Part shown: positions 27,611-36,768 of the stretch, piece by piece
Position numbering within the stretch: the first letter of the stretch is position 1
How the letters are laid out: each line of letters opens with the position of its first letter
From: Rothia koreensis
GTDB lineage: Bacteria; Actinomycetota; Actinomycetes; Actinomycetales; Micrococcaceae
Direction of reading: 5' to 3'
NCBI RefSeq assembly: GCF_004136575.1
Contig: NZ_NOIQ01000006.1
Location: forward strand, 1 to 64,000
Length of the DNA stretch: 64,000 nt
The notes under the pieces: generated by a model
Database searches by the model: none
What the model saw: the letters and a program-made list of their open reading frames with translations, nothing else
Told to the model about the DNA's origin: nothing
Made by a program: the position numbers and the translations under genes

Positions 27611-28731
27611 CAGAGCGTCACACCTCCATGACTGATGAGCCAGTCACCGTAGAAGACCCCCAGGGCAAGGGCGACGAAGAGGCCGGCAATGATCCAGAAG
27701 CGAACCACCACGGTGACTTCCTTCCAGCCCTTGAGCTCGAAGTGGTGCTGCAGCGGTGCCATCTTGAACACGCGCTTTCCTCCCGAGATCTTGAAGTATC
27801 CGACCTGGATGATCACGGATGCCGAGATCATCACGAAAAGACCGGCCAACAGGACCAGGAGGATCTCGGTCCGGGTCAGCATGGCGAACGCCGCAAGGGC
27901 CCCGCCGAGTCCCAGGGATCCCGTGTCGCCCATGAAGATCGTCGCGGGAGACGTGTTCCACCAGAGGAAGCCGATCAGCGCGCCCACGAGCGCCGCGGCG
28001 ACCACGGACAGCTGGGCGGGATCGCGCACCTCGTAACAGACGGCACCGGGTGAGACGGATTCGCACAGGTGATTGGCCTGCCACATCGAGATCATGAGAT
28101 ACCCGGAGAAGACCAGGATCGATGCGCCCGTGGCGAGGCCGTCGAGCCCGTCGGTGAGGTTCACGGCGTTGGTGGTCGCCGTCGAGATGAGGTTTGCCCA
28201 CACCACGAACAGAATGATGCCCAGGATCGGGAGGCCGAAGGAGAGATCCAGCCAAGGGATGTCCCTCGTGAAGGAAATGTGGGTCGAGGCCGGCGTCCAT
28301 CCGTTCTCGTTGGGAATCGTCAGGGCGAGGACACCGAAGATGATCCCCACCGTCCCCTGCAGCACGATTTTCCCCTTGGGCGTCAGGCCGAGGGACTGCT
28401 TCCGAGCGATCTTCTTGAAGTCGTCGATGAACCCGACGCCGGCCATGCCGATCATCAGGAACAACAGAAGCAGGGCGGACACCGACGGAACGGGGTTTCC
28501 CCCGAACACGAGGCCGTTGATGGCCAAGGAGAGGAAGAACGCCAGGAGGGTCGCGACAATGATGACGACGCCGCCCATAGTCGGCGTGCCGCGCTTCGTC
28601 TGGTGGCTCGTGGGGCCGTCCTCACGAATGAATTGGCCGTACTGCTGCCTGACCAACAATTTGGTGAACAGCGGCGTTCCGACGAGCGAGAGGATCAGGC
28701 CAAAGGCCGCCGCCAGCAGAATGGAGATCAT
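27610..28731 (-). CDS. mraY: phospho-N-acetylmuramoyl-pentapeptide transferase
   Basis: Membrane enzyme making lipid I from UDP-MurNAc-pentapeptide and undecaprenyl phosphate. The 373 residues have about ten hydrophobic helices. The conserved cytoplasmic motifs are GTPTMGG, GFIDDFKK (catalytic Asp region), TNAVNLTDGLDGLATG and FMGDTGSLGLGG. It is 18 bases after the murF stop and overlaps murD by one base. Confidence 0.97.
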   Translation of the reverse strand: MISILLAAAFGLILSLVGTPLFTKLLVRQQYGQFIREDGPTSHQTKRGTPTMGGVVIIVATLLAFFLSLAINGLVFGGNPVPSVSALLLLFLMIGMAGVGFIDDFKKIARKQSLGLTPKGKIVLQGTVGIIFGVLALTIPNENGWTPASTHISFTRDIPWLDLSFGLPILGIILFVVWANLISTATTNAVNLTDGLDGLATGASILVFSGYLMISMWQANHLCESVSPGAVCYEVRDPAQLSVVAAALVGALIGFLWWNTSPATIFMGDTGSLGLGGALAAFAMLTRTEILLVLLAGLFVMISASVIIQVGYFKISGGKRVFKMAPLQHHFELKGWKEVTVVVRFWIIAGLFVALALGVFYGDWLISHGGVTL

Positions 28732-28749
28732 GCGGTACTTTGTGCCTTT

Positions 28750-30231
28750 CTACCGTGTTTCGGGTTCGGTCGGGTCGTCGGTTCGGTCCTGAGCAACTCT
28801 ATCCCCCAAGTGGAGCAAGCCGGCATCTCTGGAGGACTTGAAGAGGGCAATGTCGCCTCCTCGCAGGTCGCGTCGGAGAATGTCGAATGCTTGCTCGGTC
28901 GTCTCGACCCACACGGCTTCTTCTCCCCAGGATCCCTCCAGATGGGCGGCGTTGAAGATCGGCGCCGCTTCCTGGCCGATGGCGATCAGTTTGGGGATGT
29001 TCAGGCGAACGACGTCCCGCCCGAGTTTATCGTGTTCCTCGCGCGAGGCGTCGCCCAGTTCGAGCATGGCGCCGAGCACAGCCCAGGTGCGCCGTGGCGG
29101 TTCGGCATCGCGCCCCATCTGGGCCAACGTCCGGAGTGCCGCGGCCATCGACTCGGGATTCGCATTGTAGGCGTCGTTGATCACGGTCACGCCGTCGGGC
29201 CGGTCGGTGCGTTCCATGCGGTACCGGCTGGCCGCCCCCAGCTCGCTGAGGGCTCGGGCGATGTCCGCCGTCGGAATCCCCGCGGCGTGCGCAAGGGTCG
29301 CGGCCGCCAAGAGGTTGTACACGTGGTGTTCGCCGATGAGTTTGGACGCGACCTCGTACGAGTCCCCCTCGGGGAACGTGAGTCTGAACTGGGGACAGCC
29401 GCTGTGGTCGGTCCTCAGCTCCGAGGCGCGGACCACGGGCGCCTCGATGTCCCGGACGTGGCGTCCTTCGACCCCGAACCAGGTCACCTCGGCCGTGGCC
29501 TTGTTCTCCATGGCAGCAACCCTGGGATCGTCGAGATTGAGCGCGACGCCGCCGGTCGGCACGACGCCGTCGGCCAACTCCGACTTGGTGATCGCGATGT
29601 TCTCGACGCCGCCGAATTCGCCCGCGTGGGCGGTACCGACTTTGAGAATGGCCCCGAAATCGGGGTTCACGATGTCGCAGAGGTATCGGATGTTCCCGAC
29701 GTGGTTGGCCCCCATCTCAATCACGAGATACTGGGTGTCCCAGTCTGCGCGGAAAACGGTCAACGGAACGCCGACCTCGCCGTTGTAGGAGCCGACGGGT
29801 GCCACGGTGGGACCGTGTTCGCTGAAGATGCCCCGGAGCAGGTCCTTCGTGGTCGTCTTGCCCGCCGACCCGGTGATACCGAGCACCGTCACTTCGCCCT
29901 CGGACTTGAGACGCCGGACGATCTCGTGGGCGAGTCGGCCCATGGCCTCGACCACCTCCGGAACGATCACGCTGGGAAGGACCCGGCCTTCGTCGTCGCG
30001 AATCTCCCGTTCGGCGAGGGCGAGCGGGGAACCGGCCTCCCGCGCGGTGCCGATGAACCGGTGGCCGTCCGTGGTCTCTCCCGGCTTGGCGATGAACAGG
30101 GTTCCTTCGACGACCTCGCGCGAGTCGGTGGTGGCGGAGGTGCACCGCACCGAATCCTCTGCACCCTCTTCGAGCCCGACCAGGGTGCCCCGGACGGCCT
30201 CGGCGATTTCTCGTGCTGACAGTTCGATCAT
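28750..30231 (-). CDS. murF: UDP-MurNAc-tripeptide:D-Ala-D-Ala ligase
   Basis: Completes the cytoplasmic muropeptide by adding D-Ala-D-Ala. 493 residues from the ATG at 30231. The ATP loop is ITGSAGKTTTKDLLRGIF; EMGANHVGNI and INDAYNANPESMAAAL are typical MurF motifs. The chosen start overlaps the murE stop as ATGA. A further-upstream in-frame ATG (12 codons) would lie inside murE and has no matching family sequence. Confidence 0.96.
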   Translation of the reverse strand: MIELSAREIAEAVRGTLVGLEEGAEDSVRCTSATTDSREVVEGTLFIAKPGETTDGHRFIGTAREAGSPLALAEREIRDDEGRVLPSVIVPEVVEAMGRLAHEIVRRLKSEGEVTVLGITGSAGKTTTKDLLRGIFSEHGPTVAPVGSYNGEVGVPLTVFRADWDTQYLVIEMGANHVGNIRYLCDIVNPDFGAILKVGTAHAGEFGGVENIAITKSELADGVVPTGGVALNLDDPRVAAMENKATAEVTWFGVEGRHVRDIEAPVVRASELRTDHSGCPQFRLTFPEGDSYEVASKLIGEHHVYNLLAAATLAHAAGIPTADIARALSELGAASRYRMERTDRPDGVTVINDAYNANPESMAAALRTLAQMGRDAEPPRRTWAVLGAMLELGDASREEHDKLGRDVVRLNIPKLIAIGQEAAPIFNAAHLEGSWGEEAVWVETTEQAFDILRRDLRGGDIALFKSSRDAGLLHLGDRVAQDRTDDPTEPETR

Positions 30232-31928
30232 CGGTTTCCTCCTGCGGCGTGTCGCCGCGCCTGCCACGTGCGAAGCGCACTCCGCAATTCCTCACGATCG
30301 TCGAGAGCGTTGTCCACCCCGGCGATGTCCTGACTGACTTCATGACCGCGTCCCGCGACGAGGATCGAGTCCTCGGGTCCGGCCAGTTCCACGGCGCGCT
30401 CGATGGCTCTCGCCCTGGGGGCTACGTTCTCAACCGTTCCGGCCCGGGCACCGGCTTCGACGGCCTCTCGCGCGCCGGCCGCCACCGCGTCGCGAATGGG
30501 GCCCGGTGCCTCGTTGTGGGGGTCGTCGTCGGTCACGATCACCACGTCCGCGTTGCGGGCAGCGACCGCACCCATCATGGGGCGCTTGGTCTGGTCGCGC
30601 TGCCCCGTGGCCCCGAAGACAATAATGACCTTGCCCGAACTGTCGCTGCCAGGATCCACCGCGCCCAGTGCTCGCTCGAGCGCATCGGCGTTGTGGGCGA
30701 AATCGACAATCGCCACCGGCTCCTGGGAAATGACCTGCATCCGTCCCGGGACCAGGGGCGTCAGGGATTCCGGGTGGGACAGCACGTCGCGGAGGGCGCG
30801 GTCGTCGACCCCCGACTCTGCGATCATGGCCACCGCGAGGGCGGCATTGGAGACGTTGAAGTCGGCCGGCAGACCGGTCGTTGCCCGAAGTTCCCGCCCG
30901 TCGCGATGTGTGAGCACGAAGTCGTGACCAATGCCGTGCGGTCGGACAGCCGTGAGCGCCCAGTCGGCGGGCTCCTGGTCGGCAGGTTGTTCGCCTCCTC
31001 GCCCGTAGTCGGTCCAGAGGGTGACCACGGCTTCTTCTCCCTGGGCGCTCCGGGCCCTGTCGGCCATGGCACGCCCCCAGGCGTCGTCGACCGTAATGAC
31101 ATTGCGGCGGGAGTGGGACGGTGTGAACAGCTGGGCCTTCGAAGAAGCGTAGGCGTCCATGGTGCCGTGGAGATCGAGATGGTCCTGGGTCAGGTTGGTG
31201 AATCCGGCGACGTCGTACACGAGCCCGTCCACCCGCTTGTAGTCCAGCGCGTGGGAAGAGACCTCCATCGAGGCGGACGTGATCCCGTGTTCCCTCATGA
31301 CAGACACGAGCGAATGGACGTGTGTGGACTCGGGGGTGGTCAGCTGGCTGGGGATCGCTCGGCCCCCGGCGAGGATTTCGATGGTCCCGATGAGACCGGT
31401 GGTGTGCCCGAGAGCCGCCATGATCGCGTTGATCATGTACGTGGTGGTCGTCTTGCCGTTGGTGCCGGTCACGGCGAACAGGCGCTGGACCTCGGGCGAG
31501 GACGGCTGGCTCGCGTACATCAGGGCAGCCAGGGGCCCGACGACGTCGCGGACCCGATCGACGACGAGGACCGGGAGCTGAAGCCCCAGCGCCCGGACGG
31601 TCGACAGCCCGGCCTCATCCGTCAGCACGGCGACCGCGCCCCGGTGTGTCGCGCCCTCGACGAAGTCGGCTCCGTGCGCGTTCGCCCCCGGAAGGGCCAC
31701 GTACAGGTCGCCCGGCTGCACTTCGCGGGAGTCCATGCTGATACCGGTCGCGGTCACCCCAAGGGTTCCCTCAGTCCGAACTGTGTGACCCTGAGCGCCG
31801 ATCGCGTCGGTCAGCTCTCGCAGGCTCCGAGGGACAACGGACTGCGGACGCAAGCTCTGTGCGGTCCCCTCCAGACCGGTACTTCCGATACCGGAACCAC
31901 TCTCCGTTGGCTCATCCTCAAGGGGCAT
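30228..31928 (-). CDS. murE: UDP-MurNAc-tripeptide synthetase
   Basis: Adds the third stem residue (L-lysine or meso-diaminopimelate) to UDP-MurNAc-L-Ala-D-Glu. The 566 residues are longer than the usual 490-500, with about 40 extra N-terminal residues before the first domain. Motifs: GDLYVALPGANAHGADFV, P-loop VTGTNGKTTTTYMINAI, FTNLTQDHLDLHG, and near the C-terminus VTDDDPHNEAP. The classic mDAP-selective motif is D-N-P-R. Here the tetrapeptide after DD is DPHN, so the substrate may be lysine, as in many Micrococcaceae (inference). AAGGA lies upstream of the ATG. Confidence 0.95.
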   Translation of the reverse strand: MPLEDEPTESGSGIGSTGLEGTAQSLRPQSVVPRSLRELTDAIGAQGHTVRTEGTLGVTATGISMDSREVQPGDLYVALPGANAHGADFVEGATHRGAVAVLTDEAGLSTVRALGLQLPVLVVDRVRDVVGPLAALMYASQPSSPEVQRLFAVTGTNGKTTTTYMINAIMAALGHTTGLIGTIEILAGGRAIPSQLTTPESTHVHSLVSVMREHGITSASMEVSSHALDYKRVDGLVYDVAGFTNLTQDHLDLHGTMDAYASSKAQLFTPSHSRRNVITVDDAWGRAMADRARSAQGEEAVVTLWTDYGRGGEQPADQEPADWALTAVRPHGIGHDFVLTHRDGRELRATTGLPADFNVSNAALAVAMIAESGVDDRALRDVLSHPESLTPLVPGRMQVISQEPVAIVDFAHNADALERALGAVDPGSDSSGKVIIVFGATGQRDQTKRPMMGAVAARNADVVIVTDDDPHNEAPGPIRDAVAAGAREAVEAGARAGTVENVAPRARAIERAVELAGPEDSILVAGRGHEVSQDIAGVDNALDDREELRSALRTWQARRHAAGGNR

Positions 31929-32018
31929 GGGGTGCGATCCTTCTCTTCCGTGCGGGTTGTGTGTGATTCGTGGGGGTTGCGCCGGGCGCTCCCCCGAGCA
32001 ATAGCTTAGTATCGCGTT

Positions 32019-33869
32019 CTATTCATGGTCGCCGTCCGTGAACTTCGGTATCTCGACGGGCTTCGAGGTCGAGTGCGGAACCTTGTAGTACTGCAGGACC
32101 TTCTCCATGATCTTGGAGAACACCGTGGTGCACCCAATGGCGGTCACCTCGCCCTGGGGTCGTTGGAGCACGATACCGACCAGGTACTGCGGGTCGTCGA
32201 TGGGGGCGACGCCGATGAACGACGTCGTATACCCGTCATAGCCGCCGCCCTTGTCCGCCGGGGCCTCGGCGGTACCGGTCTTGCCGCCGACGCGCCACCC
32301 CTCGACCGCGGCCTCCTTGGCTCCGCCTTCGGTGACGACCGTCTCCATGATGTCCTTGACCTGCTGGGAGGTCTTCTTGGAGATGATCCTCTTGCCCTCG
32401 GAGACGGGATGCTTGTCTTCCTTGCCGTCCTTGTCGACCACCGCATCGATGATTCGGGGCTTGAGCTGGACTCCGTCGTTGGCGACGGCCTGGTAGGCCA
32501 TCATGGTCTGCAGTGGAGTCTGGGACACGCCCTGCCCGAAGAGGACCGTGTACTGCTGGCGTTCGTCCCATTCCTTGGCGGGGGCCAGAATACCGCGGCT
32601 CTCGCCCGGCAGCTCGATACCGGTGAGGGAACCCACACCGAACTTCTTGAGCCAGTCGTGTCGCTGGTCCTTGTCCAGTTGCTTGCCCGCGAGCACGGTT
32701 CCCGTGTTCATCGAGTCCGCAATAATACCGGTCAGAGTTCTCTTCTCGGCGCCGTGGTCGAAGGCATCGGTGAACGTCTGCCCGTCGATGTGCAGCTCGG
32801 CCGGAACGTCGAATCCTGAGGTCGGCGTGGACAGGCCTTCCTCGAGGACGGCCGACGTCGTGAGGATCTTCTCGGTCGAGCCCGGCTCCGTCGCTGCGCT
32901 GACCGCTCTCGCGGCGAAGTCGCCGGAGTCGGCGTCCTCGTAATTATTGGGGTCGATCATCGACGAATCGGCCAGGGCGAGGATCGAGGCGTCCTTGATC
33001 CGCATAACGACCGCGGTCCCCCATTCCGCCTTCAGTTCGTCGGCTCGGGCCTTGACCTGCTGCTGTGCGAAGTACTGGATGTCCCGATTGATGGTCAGCC
33101 GAACGGTCTTGCCGTCTTCGGCGGGCTGGTTGATGTCCTCGCCCACCGGAATGCGGATGCCGTCCGCGCTGATTTCGTAGACTCGTTCGCCGTCCTTGCC
33201 CGTGAGGTCCTTGTCGAATTGGAGTTCTATGCCACCCGCGGCGCCATCGGAATTCAGGAAGCCCACCACGGATCCACCGATGGATCCGTCGGGATAACTG
33301 CGCTTTGATACCGGCTCACCGTAAATGTAGTCCGCGCCGATGTCCATGATCGCGTTGTAGACATCAGGCGTCACCTCTTCGGCGACGACGGCGTACTTGC
33401 TGTCCCCGTCGAGGCTTTCCTTGACCTCGTTGTCGGACTTCTTGAGGATGTCGGCCAATTTGTAGACGACGTCCTGGACACTGAGCTCTTCCTGCTTCTT
33501 GTCCTTGGTGAACCGCTTGACCGGAGCCACCGCGGTCTGGTCGGCGGTGATTTTGTAGCGTTGGATGGACCGGGCCAGGACATTGCCCTCGGTGTCGTGG
33601 ATTTCGCCACGCAGGGCCGGGATCTTCTGGGTGCGGCGTCGATCGTCGAGGGCTTTCTTCGCGCGGCCCGTGGGATCGATGGCCTGGACATAGAAGAGGC
33701 GCCCGACCAGAAGCGCGAGCATGGCCAAAAACGCCGAGATGCCGATGAAGCTGCGCCGCAGGATTCCCTGCGCCTCTCCCGTCTGGGGATCGTGATCCCC
33801 TTCGGCGTAGCGCCCATCGCGGGGACCCTCTTGGCTGGGGTCGCCCGGCCGATCCTCCGTAGAATCCAC
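32019..33869 (-). CDS. ftsI: septal peptidoglycan transpeptidase FtsI/PBP3
   Basis: Class B penicillin-binding protein that cross-links septal peptidoglycan. 616 residues: a charged cytoplasmic N-terminus, one membrane helix (about 39-62), a dimerisation domain, and a transpeptidase domain. The active-site triad is SxxK at S331-K334 (STEK), SxN at S386-N388 (SMN) and KTGT at 530-533. No PASTA domain follows. I chose the GTG at 33869 because AGGAAGAGGAG stands 5-10 bases upstream; a start 16 codons further upstream lacks a good Shine-Dalgarno. Preceded by a 207-base gap after ftsL that may hold a promoter. Confidence 0.96.
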   Translation of the reverse strand: MDSTEDRPGDPSQEGPRDGRYAEGDHDPQTGEAQGILRRSFIGISAFLAMLALLVGRLFYVQAIDPTGRAKKALDDRRRTQKIPALRGEIHDTEGNVLARSIQRYKITADQTAVAPVKRFTKDKKQEELSVQDVVYKLADILKKSDNEVKESLDGDSKYAVVAEEVTPDVYNAIMDIGADYIYGEPVSKRSYPDGSIGGSVVGFLNSDGAAGGIELQFDKDLTGKDGERVYEISADGIRIPVGEDINQPAEDGKTVRLTINRDIQYFAQQQVKARADELKAEWGTAVVMRIKDASILALADSSMIDPNNYEDADSGDFAARAVSAATEPGSTEKILTTSAVLEEGLSTPTSGFDVPAELHIDGQTFTDAFDHGAEKRTLTGIIADSMNTGTVLAGKQLDKDQRHDWLKKFGVGSLTGIELPGESRGILAPAKEWDERQQYTVLFGQGVSQTPLQTMMAYQAVANDGVQLKPRIIDAVVDKDGKEDKHPVSEGKRIISKKTSQQVKDIMETVVTEGGAKEAAVEGWRVGGKTGTAEAPADKGGGYDGYTTSFIGVAPIDDPQYLVGIVLQRPQGEVTAIGCTTVFSKIMEKVLQYYKVPHSTSKPVEIPKFTDGDHE

Positions 33870-33994
33870 TGACTCCTCTTCCTGCCCCGGGCCTGCCGAC
33901 CGGGGGAAACGTCGCAACGGGTGGTTGGCTCGCGCCTCACTTCACGGTGACCGGCGCGTCCGGTACATGACGTGCCGTCGTGGCGGAAGTTATC

Positions 33995-34000
33995 AGTCTA
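33995..34000 (-). promoter_or_regulatory. candidate internal promoter -10 box before ftsI
   Basis: TAGACT on the minus strand in the 207-base ftsL-ftsI gap, giving a leader of about 120 bases to the GTG at 33869. No clear -35. An overlapping GC palindrome CCACGGCCGTGG lies upstream at about 34047-34058. Confidence 0.35.
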
Positions 34001-34076
34001 AAGCCTGGCACGGACGATACGGCATTACGTGGGCCTGTATGCTCCGCCACGGCCGTGGTGCGGGTGTCCCCGTGGG

Positions 34077-34832
34077 TCAGCCGTTGCCGTGGTTCGCGTT
34101 CTGGCCGTTGCCGCCCTGGTTTCCACCGTTGTTCGCCTGCTGGTCGGAGGTGGAGGATCCCTCGTCCTTCGTGGAATCGGAGTCCTTCTTGTCCTTGTCC
34201 TGCTGCTTCTTCTGTTCCTCTTCGGCCTGCTTCTTCTGTTTCTTGGCATCCTTGGCAGCATCCGTGTCGCTGCCCTTGGGCGGATCGATGAGGTTGGTCT
34301 GGCCGTTCTTCTTGGCATCTTCCGGATCCGACGGTGCCTTTTCGGCGGGGGTCGGCGTCCCGGAGACGGTCGAGTTCTTCAGGTCCAGTTGGGCCTGGTC
34401 GGAGGCGGAGACCATGCCGAGTTGCGAGGCCCTGATGGCCAGGTTCTGCGGTGCCTGGTGGTACTCGTTCTCCTGGCTGATCTTCTGGTTCTCCTCGGAG
34501 AGGCTGCGCTCCTGGTCCCGCAGCTGCACCAGGTCGTACTGATTGGACGACATCGAGATGTTCAGCAGCAGAACCACGCCCAGCGTGACGCAGACACCCA
34601 GGATGGTCGCGACCACCATGGACAGCCGACGACGCCGACGAGCGACCGGCTGCACGGCCAGTGGCTTGCGACGGCGGGGTTCCGCGGCCTCGGCGAGCTC
34701 ATGCTGCTCGTCCTGGATCTCTGCGTCGCCGACGACGCGAAGGTTGCGACGCTCCTTGACCGCGCTCAGATGGAGGGCGGCGGGTACACCGTTCTCGGTT
34801 TCCGAGTCTGTGTACTGCGGTTCTGCACTCAT
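34077..34832 (-). CDS. ftsL: FtsL-like cell division protein with long low-complexity tail
   Basis: Bitopic divisome protein expected between rsmH and ftsI. It has a basic cytoplasmic N-terminus (PRRRK, ARRRRRL) and one transmembrane helix (about residues 71-93). A short coiled coil follows (about 95-145: [20 protein letters not shown] region), and [15 protein letters not shown] is the FtsL-type end of the zipper. FtsL is normally 90-130 residues; this protein is 251. After the coiled coil comes an extracellular tail rich in Asp/Lys/Gln/Glu and finally Asn/Gly. Identity is by position and topology rather than by strong sequence signature. ATGA overlap with the rsmH stop. Confidence 0.82.
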   Translation of the reverse strand: MSAEPQYTDSETENGVPAALHLSAVKERRNLRVVGDAEIQDEQHELAEAAEPRRRKPLAVQPVARRRRRLSMVVATILGVCVTLGVVLLLNISMSSNQYDLVQLRDQERSLSEENQKISQENEYHQAPQNLAIRASQLGMVSASDQAQLDLKNSTVSGTPTPAEKAPSDPEDAKKNGQTNLIDPPKGSDTDAAKDAKKQKKQAEEEQKKQQDKDKKDSDSTKDEGSSTSDQQANNGGNQGGNGQNANHGNG

Positions 34833-35926
34833 GCTGCCGTCCTTGATTCACGGATACGTTCGGCGGCACGCAGTTTCGCGGATGCCGCACGCGGGTTGCT
34901 GTCAACTTCTTGGTCGGTTGGACCTTCGGCGCCTCGTGTCAAGACCTTGACTTCGGGCTGATGCTCTTCCAACTCGACCGGAAAACCTTTGGGAGCCTTG
35001 GATACGGCCAACGCCGCCACGGCTCGTTTCACAATTTTGTCCTCAAGTGAGTGATAGCTCACGGCTACGACACGGCCGCCAACACTGAGAGAATTCAGTG
35101 CATCGGGGACGGCTCGTTCGAGAGTCTCAAGCTCACCGTTAACTTCAATGCGCAGCGCTTGAAAAGTGCGCTTGGCGGGATGCCCCGAATTGCGTTGCGC
35201 GGCGGCCGGAATGGCTTTCTGGAGGATGCTGACCAACTCACCGGTCGTGGCAATTCGGTGTTCTTGGCGAACCTCAACCAGAGCTTTGGCGATTCGACCG
35301 GCGAATTTCTCCTCGCCCCAATTCCTCAGGATGCGGCGGAGGTCGTTTTCGTCATATTCGTTAACGATGATTTCAGCGGTCAGCGCATCGCTCGCATTCA
35401 TGCGCATGTCCAGGGGCGCGTCGTACGAATACGCGAAACCCCTCTCCTTCTCGTCCAATTGCAAGGAGGAGACGCCCAGATCGAAGAGGACCCCGTCGAC
35501 GCTCGGAATTCCTCGCGTGGACAGGACTTCCGAGATCTCGTCGTAGACGGCCTGGACCGGCACGAACCGACTGCCGAAGCGCTTCAGACGCTGGGCGGCA
35601 AGCGCATGAGCCTGTGGGTCACGATCGATTCCGATCACGGTCAGTCGCGGGAACCTGTCCAGGAGATTCTCGGTGTGCCCACCCATACCCAACGTCGCGT
35701 CGACGACGATCGGGGATGATCCCTGCAGTGCGGGTTCCAGGAGGCCGATGCAGCGCTCGAGCAGAACCGGCACATGGCGCTCATGGGCCGGACGCATACC
35801 GGCTGAGGTCTCTGCGTGCACCCAGGGCCTCCGTTCCATGGTCCGGCCAACGCCCGGTCGTTGGCTTTCGCTGCGTGACATCCCACGGCGATGCAGAGCT
35901 CTGATACCTGATCCCCATCCAAACAA
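34829..35926 (-). CDS. rsmH: 16S rRNA (cytosine-1402-N4) methyltransferase
   Basis: Methylates C1402 of 16S rRNA with S-adenosylmethionine. Motifs: [16 protein letters not shown] site [36 protein letters not shown] and the C-terminal [16 protein letters not shown]. The 365-residue product starts at a TTG (35926) with GAGGG six bases upstream. Alternative in-frame ATG starts at 35881, 35839 and 35797 lack a convincing Shine-Dalgarno, so the exact start is uncertain. Follows mraZ by 82 bases and overlaps ftsL by 4. Confidence 0.93.
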   Translation of the reverse strand: MFGWGSGIRALHRRGMSRSESQRPGVGRTMERRPWVHAETSAGMRPAHERHVPVLLERCIGLLEPALQGSSPIVVDATLGMGGHTENLLDRFPRLTVIGIDRDPQAHALAAQRLKRFGSRFVPVQAVYDEISEVLSTRGIPSVDGVLFDLGVSSLQLDEKERGFAYSYDAPLDMRMNASDALTAEIIVNEYDENDLRRILRNWGEEKFAGRIAKALVEVRQEHRIATTGELVSILQKAIPAAAQRNSGHPAKRTFQALRIEVNGELETLERAVPDALNSLSVGGRVVAVSYHSLEDKIVKRAVAALAVSKAPKGFPVELEEHQPEVKVLTRGAEGPTDQEVDSNPRAASAKLRAAERIRESRTAA

Positions 35927-36008
35927 GTTCGGCCCTCATTCGGCCTGGCTCAGGGGAAGTTGAGCCAGGACGATTCCGAACTGCCGGCTGGAGACCACAT
36001 ACCAGAGG

Positions 36009-36440
36009 TCACATCAGACCGGGAATGACTTCTTCGTCGGTCGCGGAGAATTCCGATTCCTTCTCCTGCAGGTACTCGTCCCAAGCCTGAGCGTCCCAAA
36101 TCTCAGCCCTGGTCCCGGCGCCAATCACGGCGAGCTCTTTCTCAAGTCCTGCGTACCCCCGAAGCGACGGCGGGATGGTGACCCGCCCCTGCTTGTCGGG
36201 GACTTCATCCGAAGCGCCGGAGAGGAACACGCGAATGTAGTCCCGGGCCTGCTTCGACGAAATCGGCGCCTGGCGCATCTGTTCGTGCACCCGCTCGAAT
36301 TCCGCCTCGCTGAAGACGTACAGGCACCTTTCCTGCCCCCTGGTCAGAACCAAACCCTCCGAGAGCTCGTCCCGGAATTTGGCGGGGAGGATCAGTCGCC
36401 CTTTGTCATCGAGACGGGGCGAATACGTTCCGAGGAACAT
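36009..36440 (-). CDS. mraZ: transcriptional regulator MraZ
   Basis: DNA-binding ring-forming protein of the SpoVT-AbrB type, which controls the dcw operon that it heads. The 143 residues contain two copies of the MraZ domain with the DxxxR motif ([13 protein letters not shown] near residue 11 and [13 protein letters not shown] near residue 82). The N-terminus [14 protein letters not shown] is canonical. GGGGAGG and GCGAG sequences lie just upstream of the ATG. The promoter region holds phased repeats that match the kind of direct repeat MraZ binds, so autoregulation is likely. Confidence 0.96.
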   Translation of the reverse strand: MFLGTYSPRLDDKGRLILPAKFRDELSEGLVLTRGQERCLYVFSEAEFERVHEQMRQAPISSKQARDYIRVFLSGASDEVPDKQGRVTIPPSLRGYAGLEKELAVIGAGTRAEIWDAQAWDEYLQEKESEFSATDEEVIPGLM

Positions 36441-36529
36441 CTCGCCACCGCCTCCCCTGGTTGCATTCCGTGCATCCGCCGTTTCGGATGCGAGGGAAGA
36501 TAAGGAACCACCCTTGCCTCCCCTGCTTG

Positions 36530-36555
36530 CCCCACTTTACTCCACTTCCCTCCAC
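36530..36555 (-). promoter_or_regulatory. MraZ-type operator: three direct repeats at 10-bp spacing
   Basis: On the minus strand GTGGAG, GTGGAG and GTGGGG begin exactly 10 bases apart (plus-strand positions 550-555, 540-545, 530-535). Known MraZ proteins bind such triplicate short G-rich direct repeats, TGGG-type separated by about 5 bases, upstream of mraZ. Lies 28-58 bases upstream of a TATCTT -10 candidate. Confidence 0.7.
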
Positions 36556-36626
36556 ACGCAACACCTTCGCCCCCATTCGTTCCCTCTTTCCGCAGATCAG
36601 CCCCAGAATTCCGCGAGTTTCCGGGG

Positions 36627-36642
36627 GTGGAGCGTGGTGGAG
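36627..36642 (+). promoter_or_regulatory. second MraZ-like box array, opposite orientation
   Basis: Two GTGGAG boxes 10 bases apart (36627-36632 and 36637-36642) on the plus strand, about 70 bases from the first array. The hexamer and phasing are the same as in the first array but the orientation is reversed. Confidence 0.45.
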
Positions 36643-36697
36643 GAAAATATGCCGGCGCTTCGAACCGCCCCGGATTGCGGCCGATTCGGGCACGAAA

Positions 36698-36730
36698 AAG
36701 GGCCGATACCGTTTCCAGGTATCGGCCCTT
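36698..36730 (-). terminator. rho-independent terminator of the DUF3040 gene
   Basis: Perfect 13-bp arms (AAGGGCCGATACC / GGTATCGGCCCTT) with a 7-base loop; the minus strand continues with a T-run. This is the most classical terminator in the window. Confidence 0.85.
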
Positions 36731-36737
36731 CGCCCTC

Positions 36738-36765
36738 GTGGAGGAAAGTGGGGCGGAATGTGGAG
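36738..36765 (+). promoter_or_regulatory. third MraZ-like box array next to the DUF3040 stop codon
   Basis: GTGGAG at 36738, GTGGGG at 36748 and GTGGAG at 36760 on the plus strand (10- and 12-base spacing). They sit between the DUF3040 stop and its terminator. Confidence 0.4.
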
Positions 36766-36768
36766 GAC

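Larger units (their letters stand above)
36441..36768. other. 328-base intergenic region between mraZ and the DUF3040 gene
   Basis: No gene is supported here. It holds, going away from mraZ: a 5'-UTR hairpin (GCATCCG / CGGATGC, 36472-36491), a -10 candidate TATCTT on the minus strand (36497-36502), three phased GTGGRG boxes on the minus strand (36530-36555) and two on the plus strand (36627-36642). Beyond these come the DUF3040 terminator (36698-36730) and three more plus-strand boxes (36738-36765). Confidence 0.7.
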
